From positions 1 through 7,080 of the forward strand of contig JANWLI010000038.1 in assembly GCA_025450975.1 (NCBI GenBank): a stretch of DNA of 7,080 nt, in the 5' to 3' direction. This document shows positions 1 to 6,800 of the stretch, piece by piece. The translations under genes and the position numbers were made by a program. Positions within the stretch are counted from its first letter, which is position 1, and each line of letters starts with the position of its first letter. The stretch is from Candidatus Kapaibacterium sp. (GTDB lineage Bacteria; Bacteroidota; Ignavibacteria; Palsa-1295). The notes beneath the pieces are model-generated. The model was not told the DNA's origin, made no database searches, and saw only the letters and a list, made by a program, of their open reading frames with translations.

Positions 1-591
1 CAGATCTGGCCAGGAGATCTTATCGGTCAAACTCTCCGGATCCTGAACATGCTTCGGGATCAGCAGTACATAGCCGCCTGCAAGCACCGAATGTGCATCG
101 TAGTAGGGCTTCGAGAGATGGAAGGCGACTTTCGTCTTGTCGCCGTTCGGATAGTATACACTGTCGATCGTCATCAGATAATTACGTAGTGCCTGCGAGT
201 TGACGACCTTCGGATTCATCGCTGCCTTGAACGAGAAGATCACGTCGTCGCCTGTCAGCGGCTTGCCGTCCGACCAGCGCACCGCCGGATTCATCGTGAA
301 CGTGTACGTCAGGTGATCTTCCGAGATCTCCGGAAGACTTGCGATGCCGGGCATAAGTTCGAGGGTTTCCGGATGCTGGAAGTTCAGTGGCTCCCAGATC
401 TTTTGCTGCACGTACGATGCGTTCGCATCGGTGGAGGTATACGGATGGAGGCGCTCGATATCCGAGAGCTGCTGCCAGACCACATTATTTTTTGTCGAGA
501 GGCCGTACTCGCCGCCGGTCTTTCCATCGGATCCGCCTCCGCAGCCGACAATACAAAACAGTACAATACTTAACAGAGAAAATGTTTTCAT
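1..591 (-). CDS. Periplasmic solute-binding lipoprotein, SBP family 5 (partial)
   Basis: N-terminal 197 residues of an ABC-importer substrate-binding protein of the peptide/nickel (SBP_bac_5) type; the C-terminus lies beyond the left edge. Such proteins capture a peptide or similar solute outside the inner membrane and pass it to a membrane permease. The first 16 residues form a lipoprotein signal peptide (short Lys start, hydrophobic stretch) ending in a lipobox I14-V15-G16-C17, followed by a Gly-rich linker, so the mature protein should be lipid-anchored at Cys17. The family signature RWSDGKPLTGDDVIFSF is at residues 105-121, preceded by an N-terminal lobe with W-E-P-L and P-G-I-A-S elements. 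The ATG is chosen because the signal peptide starts there; no Shine-Dalgarno is visible upstream. It follows hprK after 19 bp and may be its co-transcribed last gene. The substrate cannot be judged, and no permease genes are in view. Confidence 0.87.
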   Translation of the reverse strand, partial: MKTFSLLSIVLFCIVGCGGGSDGKTGGEYGLSTKNNVVWQQLSDIERLHPYTSTDANASYVQQKIWEPLNFQHPETLELMPGIASLPEISEDHLTYTFTMNPAVRWSDGKPLTGDDVIFSFKAAMNPKVVNSQALRNYLMTIDSVYYPNGDKTKVAFHLSKPYYDAHSVLAGGYVLLIPKHVQDPESLTDKISWPDL

Positions 592-610
592 TAGTTAGAA
601 GAGAATAGTT

Positions 611-1651
611 TTATTCAAAATCGTGCTCGAAGTACGGAATGACACGCTCAGGCGTTTCCGAGTTCGTCAGTGCATTGGCAGCGATACCCTGTTCGACCTT
701 ACGGGCAAATTCCGTCGATGCATCGTAACCATAATGCTTGAGGAGATAATTCAGGGCGATCACTTCTGCGATCACCGTAATATTCTTTCCCGGGACGATC
801 GGCAGCTTCACATGGAGCACATCGACTCCCAACACCCGCACCGTCGCCTCGTCAAGCCCTGTCCGCGTATAGGTTGCTTTCGCATCCCACACTTCCAGGT
901 CGACGATCACTTCGATACGTTTTTGGAAGCGGATCGCGCGGATACCGAACATCTCACGTACGTTGATAATGCCAAGTCCACGGATCTCCATGAAATGACC
1001 GACCATCTTTGTTCCCGAACCCATCAGAATGCCTTCGCCTTTTTTCGTTGCGATCACGACATCGTCGGCGACAAGCCGGTGGCCACGTTCGATGAGATCA
1101 AGCGCCACTTCGCTCTTGCCGACGCCGGACTTACCGACAAAGAGTATGCCGACTCCGTAGACGTCGATGAACGACCCGTGAATATTGGTGTGAAGGCTGA
1201 ATTGATCGTCAAGAAAGTCGGTAATCTGATAAATTGCCTGCGTCGTTTCGATCGTTGTCAGCAGTGTCGGAATGCCGCGCTCGTTGCAAATTGCAAGTAC
1301 ATCGTCATCCGGAATGTTGCCGCTCGTAAAGACGATGCACGGAATATCGAAGGAGGCAAGTGTTGAAAATGCCTTGCGCCGTGCTTCCGGTTCGAGCGAT
1401 TTTAAATAGTACGTTTCGGTATTACCGAAGATCTGCAACCGGTGATGGGTAAAGAGCCCGACGTAGCCGGCGAGCGCAAGGCCCGGCCGGTGCAGGTTCT
1501 TGTCGACGATCTTCTTATCGAGACCGCTTTCGCCGGCGAGGATACGAAGTTTGAACCGGTCTTTCATCTGTTCGAAGAAAAACCGGCTCGTTAAATATTC
1601 TTTTTGTAGTGGCTTAATGTTAAGCCATGAGAGAGGGGCTTCCTGGGGCAT
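611..1651 (-). CDS. hprK: HPr kinase/phosphorylase
   Basis: Bifunctional cytoplasmic enzyme that phosphorylates a regulatory serine of HPr-type proteins and reverses this by phosphorolysis, linking carbon or energy state to regulation. The 346 residues show both family parts: an N-terminal domain (about 25-150) and the C-terminal catalytic domain with His158 (IHGSFIDVYGVGIL), the P-loop GKSGVGKS at 173-180, Asp196-Asp197 in VADDVV, the family signature MEIRGLGIIN at 221-230, and the LPIVPGKN loop at 283-290. All expected catalytic positions are present. It is somewhat longer than the usual 310-320 residues, with about 25 extra residues at the N-terminus and a hydrophilic tail. The ATG lies 5 bp after the hpf stop, indicating translational coupling; Met29 is an in-frame alternative. 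No PTS gene (ptsH, ptsI) is in the window, so the partner is unknown. Outside Firmicutes, HprK often serves signalling rather than sugar uptake (family knowledge). Confidence 0.96.
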   Translation of the reverse strand: MPQEAPLSWLNIKPLQKEYLTSRFFFEQMKDRFKLRILAGESGLDKKIVDKNLHRPGLALAGYVGLFTHHRLQIFGNTETYYLKSLEPEARRKAFSTLASFDIPCIVFTSGNIPDDDVLAICNERGIPTLLTTIETTQAIYQITDFLDDQFSLHTNIHGSFIDVYGVGILFVGKSGVGKSEVALDLIERGHRLVADDVVIATKKGEGILMGSGTKMVGHFMEIRGLGIINVREMFGIRAIRFQKRIEVIVDLEVWDAKATYTRTGLDEATVRVLGVDVLHVKLPIVPGKNITVIAEVIALNYLLKHYGYDASTEFARKVEQGIAANALTNSETPERVIPYFEHDFE

Positions 1652-1656
1652 GCGGC

Positions 1657-1974
1657 TTATTTCTCGATGGCGTTGCGCTCAAATGAGGAGGTATGCGTTT
1701 CCTTGAACTTCTTCAATCGTTTTTCCAGCGTCTTGAGTGCCAGATCGACGGAGGTGCCGACCTCTTCGGTCACTTCTTTCGTATGGAGTACGGACCCCTT
1801 AATATGCAGGGTAATATCGACAGAGAATTGCCGGCCGACATGGCCTTCCTGATCAAGTATCACGTCAGCGCCGAGGATCTCATATTTTTCAGAGAGACTT
1901 GCTAGTCCGCTCTCAATGTATTGTTTAATGTTTCCATTTGCCGAGGCGTGACGGTTTGCGATATTGATATTCAT
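1657..1974 (-). CDS. hpf: Short ribosome hibernation promoting factor (HPF/YfiA family)
   Basis: Small cytoplasmic protein of 105 residues that binds the 30S decoding centre in starved or slow-growing cells and keeps ribosomes inactive. The N-terminus (MNINIANRHASANGNIKQYI) and the helix EEVGTSVDLALKTLEKRLKK near residues 70-89 match the beta-alpha-beta-beta-beta-alpha fold of the family, with a basic C-terminal helix. It ends after this domain, so it is the short form and lacks the C-terminal dimerisation domain of long HPF (about 180-190 residues). It has the best ribosome binding site in the window (AGGAAGGA, six bases before the ATG), which supports the start and suggests strong translation. 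It lies 34 bp after xerC and 5 bp before hprK. Whether it acts like HPF (dimer-promoting) or like YfiA/RaiA (monosome-holding) cannot be decided from sequence alone. Confidence 0.93.
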   Translation of the reverse strand: MNINIANRHASANGNIKQYIESGLASLSEKYEILGADVILDQEGHVGRQFSVDITLHIKGSVLHTKEVTEEVGTSVDLALKTLEKRLKKFKETHTSSFERNAIEK

Positions 1975-1980
1975 AGTCGT

Positions 1981-1988
1981 TCCTTCCT
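1981..1988 (-). promoter_or_regulatory. Strong Shine-Dalgarno of hpf
   Basis: Read on the minus strand this is AGGAAGGA, ending six bases before the hpf ATG. It is the only well-placed, near-consensus ribosome binding site I find in the window; the neighbouring genes have none or only fragments. It fixes the hpf start and suggests hpf is translated more independently than its neighbours. Confidence 0.75.
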
Positions 1989-2008
1989 ATGTACGTTAAT
2001 GAACCTGT

Positions 2009-2944
2009 TTACTTTTTTGCTGACCGCGCAGAGCGCGGATGGGCTCTATCATATACTTCTTTCAGACGGCTTGCCGTGACATGGGTATAGCGCTGTGTCG
2101 TCCCCAGCGAAGCATGGCCAAGCATTTCCTGCACAGCGCGAATTTCGGCGCCGTGATCAAGCAGGTGAGTCGCAAATGAATGACGCAGCATGTGAGGGTG
2201 AGGCGAAGCAACATCGGATGCTCCACGGAAGTATTTCCTTATGATATAATATACGACACGCGGCGTCATTCTGCGCCCATCCTCAAGCAAAAAAAAGGCT
2301 TTTTTTTCCGACCCCTCGAATTTGCCACGATTTTGACGGTACTGCACCAACGCACGGATTGCTTGCTCTCCGAGCGGTATAATACGCGTCTTATTACCCT
2401 TACCCAAAATCCGTACCGTTTTCTTCTCGAGATCGAGATCGGTCATATTTATATTACAAAGCTCCGATCGCCGTAACCCGCTTGAATACAACAGTTCGAG
2501 GACTGCGATGTCGCGCAGCCCCATATTCGACGACGGATCGGGCGCTTCGAGCGCAGTTACGACATCCCGCTCGCTCACAACATTCGGTAAACGCTGCTCT
2601 TTCTTCGGCGCGCGGATGAGGCGTCCTGCATTGTATGCGAAATGTCCGTTCGTCACCAGGTACTTTAAGAATGAGCGCAACGATGCGATCTTGCGACCGA
2701 CCGAAGATGCGGCCAGCGGCTTAGCATGACGCGACGAAAGTGCACGCAAATACCGGCGGATGACGACAACGTCATCACGCGTACCGGCAAGCGAAAGATT
2801 TTCCTGCTTGAGAATATCAAGGAATTCGATCAGGTCGTTCTCGTAGGCAAGTAATGTATGAGAACTTGCACCGCGCTCATAGCGCATGTGATCGAGGAAC
2901 GAGCGTAGATGCTCGTCAAGTTGTGAGCGCAGTATAGCTCCCAC
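2009..2944 (-). CDS. xerC: Tyrosine recombinase XerC-type
   Basis: Site-specific recombinase of the XerC/XerD family; members resolve chromosome dimers at dif next to the septum. The 311 residues are the usual length. Residues 8-115 form the SAM-like core-binding domain (FLDHMRYERGASSHTLLAYENDL); the catalytic domain holds the complete set R158 (SGLRRSEL), K182 (GKGNKTR), H251 and R254 (HMLRHSFATH), H277 (LGH) and the nucleophile Y286 (QRYTHV). The chosen start is a GTG 6 bp after the topA stop, with no Shine-Dalgarno; Met20 (ATG) would trim the first helix and is less likely. It sits between topA and hpf and is probably co-transcribed. The absence of any nearby integrase cargo, repeat or tRNA argues for a housekeeping Xer rather than a phage integrase. 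XerC versus XerD cannot be separated with certainty. An A8/T8 inverted repeat lies inside the catalytic domain. Confidence 0.94.
   Translation of the reverse strand: MGAILRSQLDEHLRSFLDHMRYERGASSHTLLAYENDLIEFLDILKQENLSLAGTRDDVVVIRRYLRALSSRHAKPLAASSVGRKIASLRSFLKYLVTNGHFAYNAGRLIRAPKKEQRLPNVVSERDVVTALEAPDPSSNMGLRDIAVLELLYSSGLRRSELCNINMTDLDLEKKTVRILGKGNKTRIIPLGEQAIRALVQYRQNRGKFEGSEKKAFFLLEDGRRMTPRVVYYIIRKYFRGASDVASPHPHMLRHSFATHLLDHGAEIRAVQEMLGHASLGTTQRYTHVTASRLKEVYDRAHPRSARSAKK
2289..2307. repeat. A8-GGC-T8 homopolymer inverted repeat inside xerC
   Basis: A perfect 8-bp inverted repeat made only of A and T runs around a GGC spacer. On the coding strand it reads A8, GCC, T8 and encodes Lys-Lys-Ala-Phe-Phe around residues 214-218 of XerC, between catalytic K182 and H251. 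Each run contains a slippery heptamer. The reading frame is intact through both tracts as given. Confidence 0.9.
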
Positions 2945-2950
2945 TAATAG

Positions 2951-5281
2951 TTAGGCTGCTTGTCGTTCCGAGATCTCAAGAAGTTCTTCGGTGAAGTCCT
3001 TCTTGCAGTTCGGACACTTTAAATAATTACCTGTAGTGCGCGACCACTTCGTTGCAAGCCAATCATTGCCGCACGAAGGGCATGCCTTATTCACAGGCTT
3101 CTCATTACTAATGAAATCGCAGTCAGGATAGTTCGAACATCCGTAGAACGTCCGCTTGAACTTCCCGCCCTTACGAGAGATGATATCGCCCGTCTTACAC
3201 TTCGGACACTTAATACCTGTCGGGATCGCCCGCGTATACTTACACTCAGGGTAACGGCTGCAGCCGATAAACTTCCCGTAGCGGCTCGAGCGGATCAGCA
3301 GTTCGCCTTCCTTACACTCGGGGCATACTTCGTCAAGTTTCTCCGGCTCCGGACGGTTGAGCGACTTCACCGAAGTCTTCTTCCCACACTGCGAGCAGTC
3401 GAGGTAGAAGCCGAACCACCCGCTCTTGAGCTCGACCTTCTCATTGCCGCAATGAGGACAACTAAACTTCGGCATGTCTTCCGAGAGACGCTCATCGGCC
3501 TGATCGAGGACGCTCTTGAACGGAAGGTAAAAATCATTCATCACTTCACCGTAGGTGCGCTCACGATCGGCGATCGTATCGAGCTCCTGCTCCATCTGAG
3601 CAGTGAAGTTGACGTTGAAGATCTCGGGAAAACTCTTGATGAGGATGCGATTGACGCTCCGGCCCAGATCGGTCGGATGCAAGCGCCGCTCGCGCTGCTC
3701 GACATACATACGCTCCTGGATCGTACCGACGATCGAAGCGTAGGTTGACGGTCTGCCGATACCAAGCGATTCAAGCTCTTTGACGAGCGTCGATTCACTG
3801 AAACGCGGTGGTGCCTTCGTCTCGCTCTCCTGCAAGCGTGCGCCTTCGATGTTTGCTGACTGCGCTTCCTGAATACCGTTCGGCAGGCGCTTGCCTTCTT
3901 CATCGGGCTTCTCGTTCTCCGAGTCGTCGCCGAGGAGTTGCAGATAGCCTCTGAACTTGATCACCGATCCCGAAGCACGGAAACGGTAGACACTTCCTTC
4001 TTTATTATCGGATTCGATCTCGACCGTTGTCTGATCCATCAATGCCGGCGCCATCTGGCTGCCCATGAAGCGCGTCCAGATCAACTCATAGAGATCGCCT
4101 AAGCCTTTTTCCTGCGCATCGAGGTAGCGGCGCACCATCTTCGGCTCGAGTGCCGGATTTGTCGGACGGATCGCTTCGTGCGCTTCCTGTGCGTTCTTCG
4201 ACTTCTTCTCTTTGCGCTCGCCGCCTACATACTCGTTGCCAAAGGTCTTTGCGATGTACTTGATCGCAGCCTCACGCGCTTCGGCTGAGATACGCGTCGA
4301 GTCAGTACGCATGTACGTGATAAGACCCGTCAGGCCTTCTTCGCCAAGCTCAACACCTTCATAGAGGCGCTGTGCAAGCGCCATCGTACGGCGCGGATTA
4401 AAACGCAATGCGCTGCTGGCAGCAGTTTGCAGCGAACTTGTGATAAACGGAAGCGGTCCGTTCTTTTTTACTTCGCGTGTTGCGACCGAACTGATACGAT
4501 AGGTCTTATCCTGCGCGTCACGTGCATAGCCTTTTGCCGTGACAACATCGCCGATAAAGCGTGCGCGATCCTCTTCGCTTAAGTCCTGATTGCTGCCTTC
4601 GGGATTCTTGAACTCCGTGTTGTCGACTGCCTGGAGTCGTGCATGGATCGGAAACTCTGTTGTTGGCGTCGAAAACTCTGCCCAGATATTCCAGTACTGG
4701 ATCGGCTGGAAACGATCGATCGAATCTTCACGCTCACAGATGAGACGCAGGGCAACCGATTGCACACGTCCGGCCGAAAGCGACTCCTGATTGTTCGTGC
4801 CGATGAATGCCTTCCACAAAAACGGAGAAACCTGATAACCGATGATGCGATCCATGACGCGGCGCGCCTGCTGCGCATCGAAGAGCGAGCGGTCGACATC
4901 GCGCGGCGATTTCATTGCCTCTTCGATCCCGCTTTTGGTGATCTCGTTAAAGAGGACGCGCTTGATGTTGTCGTTCTTCGACGAGATCTCATTCATAATG
5001 TGGTAGGCGATGGCCTCGCCTTCGCGGTCAGGATCTGTCGCGATAAAGACTTCACTTGCTTTGGCTGCAAGACCTTTGAGCTTATCGATGATGTCCTTCT
5101 TGCCCTTGATCGTCGTATACTTCGGCTCAAAATCATTCTCGAGATCGACGCCGAGTTTGGATTTTGGCAGATCTTTGATATGGCCCACCGATGCCTCGAC
5201 GACATACTTCGCGCCGAGGTACTTATTGATGGTTTTCGCCTTTGCAGGCGATTCAACGATGACGAGTGCCTTTTTTGCCAT
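2951..5281 (-). CDS. topA: DNA topoisomerase I (type IA) with four zinc ribbons
   Basis: Relaxes negatively supercoiled DNA by single-strand breakage and passage, countering gyrase and removing supercoils behind RNA polymerase. The 776 residues open with the canonical MAKKALVIVESPAKAKTI. The TOPRIM domain spans about 4-120 with E10 and the metal-binding D83-P-D85-R-E87. The catalytic tyrosine is Y323 in LITYMRTDSTRIS, with R325 next to it, and the core continues to about residue 600 (SAGRVQSVALRLICERE at 169-185; ESLGIGRPSTYASI at 504-517). The C-terminus carries four four-cysteine zinc ribbons: C608/611/629/632, C653/656/674/680, C692/695/715/721 and C734/737/756/759. Length is between the Firmicutes form (about 690) and that of E. 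coli (865). The ATG is fixed by the conserved N-terminus, although no Shine-Dalgarno is visible. It follows smg after 87 bp and precedes xerC by 6 bp. Confidence 0.98.
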   Translation of the reverse strand: MAKKALVIVESPAKAKTINKYLGAKYVVEASVGHIKDLPKSKLGVDLENDFEPKYTTIKGKKDIIDKLKGLAAKASEVFIATDPDREGEAIAYHIMNEISSKNDNIKRVLFNEITKSGIEEAMKSPRDVDRSLFDAQQARRVMDRIIGYQVSPFLWKAFIGTNNQESLSAGRVQSVALRLICEREDSIDRFQPIQYWNIWAEFSTPTTEFPIHARLQAVDNTEFKNPEGSNQDLSEEDRARFIGDVVTAKGYARDAQDKTYRISSVATREVKKNGPLPFITSSLQTAASSALRFNPRRTMALAQRLYEGVELGEEGLTGLITYMRTDSTRISAEAREAAIKYIAKTFGNEYVGGERKEKKSKNAQEAHEAIRPTNPALEPKMVRRYLDAQEKGLGDLYELIWTRFMGSQMAPALMDQTTVEIESDNKEGSVYRFRASGSVIKFRGYLQLLGDDSENEKPDEEGKRLPNGIQEAQSANIEGARLQESETKAPPRFSESTLVKELESLGIGRPSTYASIVGTIQERMYVEQRERRLHPTDLGRSVNRILIKSFPEIFNVNFTAQMEQELDTIADRERTYGEVMNDFYLPFKSVLDQADERLSEDMPKFSCPHCGNEKVELKSGWFGFYLDCSQCGKKTSVKSLNRPEPEKLDEVCPECKEGELLIRSSRYGKFIGCSRYPECKYTRAIPTGIKCPKCKTGDIISRKGGKFKRTFYGCSNYPDCDFISNEKPVNKACPSCGNDWLATKWSRTTGNYLKCPNCKKDFTEELLEISERQAA

Positions 5282-5301
5282 GTAACTTTTTAATAAGCAA
5301 C

Positions 5302-5341
5302 GAGCGCGAGGTTTACCAATTGGGGGTAATCGCTCGCGCTC
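5302..5341. promoter_or_regulatory. Long interrupted hairpin in the smg-topA gap
   Basis: A perfect 9-bp outer stem (GAGCGCGAG at 5302-5310 with CTCGCGCTC at 5333-5341) encloses an inner 5-bp stem (TTACC at 5313-5317 with GGTAA at 5325-5329), so the whole 40 bases can fold as one interrupted hairpin. On the minus strand it lies downstream of smg and ends about 20 bases before the topA ATG. It could be a terminator for the upstream genes, but the following minus-strand bases (GTTGCTTATT) are a poor U-tract. It could instead be a structured topA leader, or DNA that extrudes with supercoiling. Structure is seen; function is inferred. Confidence 0.5.
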
Positions 5342-5368
5342 TATCGGCTAAAATTTGCCGTATGTGCG

Positions 5369-5875
5369 CTACTGTATGCTATCCTGCAAGCCGAGCATAA
5401 AACGGCTTCCGGGGACCAGTGAATCGTTGAAGTGGAAGATCACATCAGCCGATATATCGCGGATCGTTTCGAGTGCGACATTCTGCGCGCCGACGTACCA
5501 CAAGCGGTCAATGATCATTTCCATTTCACTGTCACCGATGAGGCCGATCTCACGAAGTTGGAGCAGATATCCTCTGGCTTCACGCGAGAGGAGCGAGTGC
5601 TCGACTTCATGGAACGGGCGGAACGACATACGTCCAACGGGCGAAAATGGTTTCGCAGCGGTATACATGGCCTCCTGCGTTACGGTCCGCGCAACCTTAT
5701 CGAAGAGCCAGCTAAAGGCAGTGGAAATTTCGGTCTCCGTGTAGCCCAGCGTACGGAGGGTGGAGGTATCGATGTCGGCCAGCTCCTTGCGGTGCTCCAT
5801 CTCGCCAACGAGATACATGACGATCTCCATGATGCGCCCCGTGTGCAACGGGTACTCTTTAGTAGAGGATTTCAT
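5369..5875 (-). CDS. smg: Smg family protein (DUF494)
   Basis: A 168-residue soluble protein resembling E. coli Smg. Shared features are the N-terminal helix (RIMEIVMYLVGEM, compare MFDVLMYLFE at the E. coli start), a second part with G-Y-T-E-T-E-I-S-T-A-F-S-W-L at 44-57, and the C-terminal block SREARGYLLQLREIGLI at 97-113 followed by E-M-E-M-I-I-D-R-L at 117-125. The biochemical role of the family is not established. In gammaproteobacteria smg sits by dprA and a topoisomerase-like zinc-ribbon gene; here it is directly upstream of topA, which supports a conserved link. The ATG at 5875 leaves 40 bp after ybeY and has only AGG close by. A start at Met16 (position 5830) would align exactly with the E. 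coli N-terminus and is a real alternative. The open frame runs on upstream to 6133, but that part overlaps ybeY and has no family similarity. Confidence 0.83.
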   Translation of the reverse strand: MKSSTKEYPLHTGRIMEIVMYLVGEMEHRKELADIDTSTLRTLGYTETEISTAFSWLFDKVARTVTQEAMYTAAKPFSPVGRMSFRPFHEVEHSLLSREARGYLLQLREIGLIGDSEMEMIIDRLWYVGAQNVALETIRDISADVIFHFNDSLVPGSRFMLGLQDSIQ

Positions 5876-5915
5876 ACCTGGGGATACTGTAGCAAATAAA
5901 AATAGGGTAAGCCGA

Positions 5916-6365
5916 TTATGTAAAGATCTCTGCGAGCCAGAACCGCTCACGTCCCTGCATGCGCTTTTTTTCATCCGGAAGTTTATCCGTGAATCCGGCA
6001 AGATGCAACAACCCGTGAACAACAACCCGCGTGAGTTCTTTAACGAGATCGGTCCCAAATCGTTCGGCATTTTCCCGTGCCCTGTCCACGCTGATATACA
6101 GCTCCGCCTCGATCTGCGCATCGGTCCGTTCAAGCTCGAACGTGATGATATCGGTGTAGTAATCGTGCTTTAAGGCAGCACGGTTCAACACCAGCAGTTC
6201 GTCATCGGATTGCAGGACGACATTGATCGCCAGGTCCTCTTTCCCTTCAAGTTCAACGGGTGCTACCCGGCGAACCGTACGGGTCAGATGCGAGCGAAGT
6301 TTTGGAATATTCTCTAGTTGCTTACGTCCCTCGCGGGTGGTCAGCATCGTGAAACGAAGGCGCAC
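5916..6365 (-). CDS. ybeY: Endoribonuclease YbeY, 16S rRNA maturation factor
   Basis: Metal-dependent single-strand endoribonuclease family acting in 16S rRNA 3'-end maturation and ribosome quality control. The 149 residues are typical in length. The core shows TDIITFEL at 71-78, AELYISVDRARENAERFG at 87-104, and the metal-binding motif H117-x3-H121-x5-D127 in VVVHGLLHLAGFTDK. In E. coli the third ligand is His; here Asp127 takes that place, and the conserved Arg before the T-D motif is also absent, both as I recall for Bacteroidota homologues. The GTG start directly abuts the TAA of the upstream 144-aa gene (TAAGTG), so translation is probably coupled; ATG at Met7 (position 6347) is an alternative. 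No Shine-Dalgarno is evident. It is followed after 40 bp by smg. Confidence 0.93.
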   Translation of the reverse strand: MRLRFTMLTTREGRKQLENIPKLRSHLTRTVRRVAPVELEGKEDLAINVVLQSDDELLVLNRAALKHDYYTDIITFELERTDAQIEAELYISVDRARENAERFGTDLVKELTRVVVHGLLHLAGFTDKLPDEKKRMQGRERFWLAEIFT

Positions 6366-6800
6366 TTATTTTTTTGGTCGTTCAGTAAAGAGCTTTAACG
6401 CTATGGCGGCACGGAGGTCGTCAGGCGAAACTTTGGCTACGTCTTTCTTGGCAAGCTTAGTCGAAATGTTCGAATAAATTTGCATCACACCATAGGAGCT
6501 GACAGTTGCCATCGTCAGACGGCCATTGCGCTCCTTGGTCATAAAGGCAACTTCACGCGTCGCATCTGAAATGCGTACGTCGCGGACATCGGTCAGATCG
6601 CACGTACCGAGTGCCGACTGGATCAGCACACGGCACTCGTCGTCGATCTCGGAATACGTGATCTCGACGATCGGCGTATCGTTACGACGCTGCGGGTGAT
6701 ATACGAATACGCTGCCGGCCGACTTTGCATCGGTCGATCCAACGGCTATTCCTTCGATGGCTTCGGCGATCTTATCTACTAGTTTTTGCTTAAAGAGCAT
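6366..6800 (-). CDS. Unrecognised 144-aa protein upstream of ybeY
   Basis: I do not recognise a family. The product is soluble-looking, with no signal peptide or membrane segment. It opens with an amphipathic helix (LVDKIAEAIEGIA at 7-19), then alternates short beta-like stretches (SVFVYHP at 30-36, TPIVEITYSEI at 42-52, REVAFMTKERNG at 82-93, RLTMATVSSYGVMQIYSNI at 94-112), and ends in a basic helix (DDLRAAIALKLFTERPKK). This suggests a small alpha-beta domain. The ATG at 6800 is the only possible start: an in-frame TAG lies ten codons upstream with no start codon between. Its stop abuts the ybeY start, and it is the first minus-strand gene after the divergent region, so it probably leads the transcript that carries ybeY. 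That it is real is supported by coding-like codon use, full-length openness and tight junctions, not by homology. A ribosome- or RNA-related role would be a guess from context only. Confidence 0.78.
   Translation of the reverse strand: MLFKQKLVDKIAEAIEGIAVGSTDAKSAGSVFVYHPQRRNDTPIVEITYSEIDDECRVLIQSALGTCDLTDVRDVRISDATREVAFMTKERNGRLTMATVSSYGVMQIYSNISTKLAKKDVAKVSPDDLRAAIALKLFTERPKK

Noticed and set aside
623..1366. 247-codon open frame on the plus strand opposite hprK
   Set aside because: It lies fully antisense to a gene with all HprK motifs, and its His/Asp/Arg-rich translation resembles no protein. It is a by-product of codon bias.
2009..2944. xerC as the integrase of a mobile element
   Set aside because: No tRNA, direct repeats, cargo genes or composition change is seen beside it; flanking genes are core housekeeping and junctions are tight.
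3541..3903. 120-codon minus-strand frame within topA
   Set aside because: It is an alternative frame of topA on the same strand with Arg/Ser-rich, low-complexity translation and no independent support.
4643..5293. 216-codon open frame on the plus strand opposite the topA N-terminus
   Set aside because: It is fully antisense to the conserved TOPRIM domain of topA; the translation has no recognisable domain.
5302..5341. Calling the smg-topA hairpin a definite intrinsic terminator
   Set aside because: Neither strand has a proper T-run directly after the stem, so it is listed only as a structured element.
5876..6133. N-terminal extension of the smg frame to an ATG at 6133
   Set aside because: The extra 86 codons overlap ybeY in another frame on the same strand and look like noise; Smg similarity begins only after the ATG at 5875.
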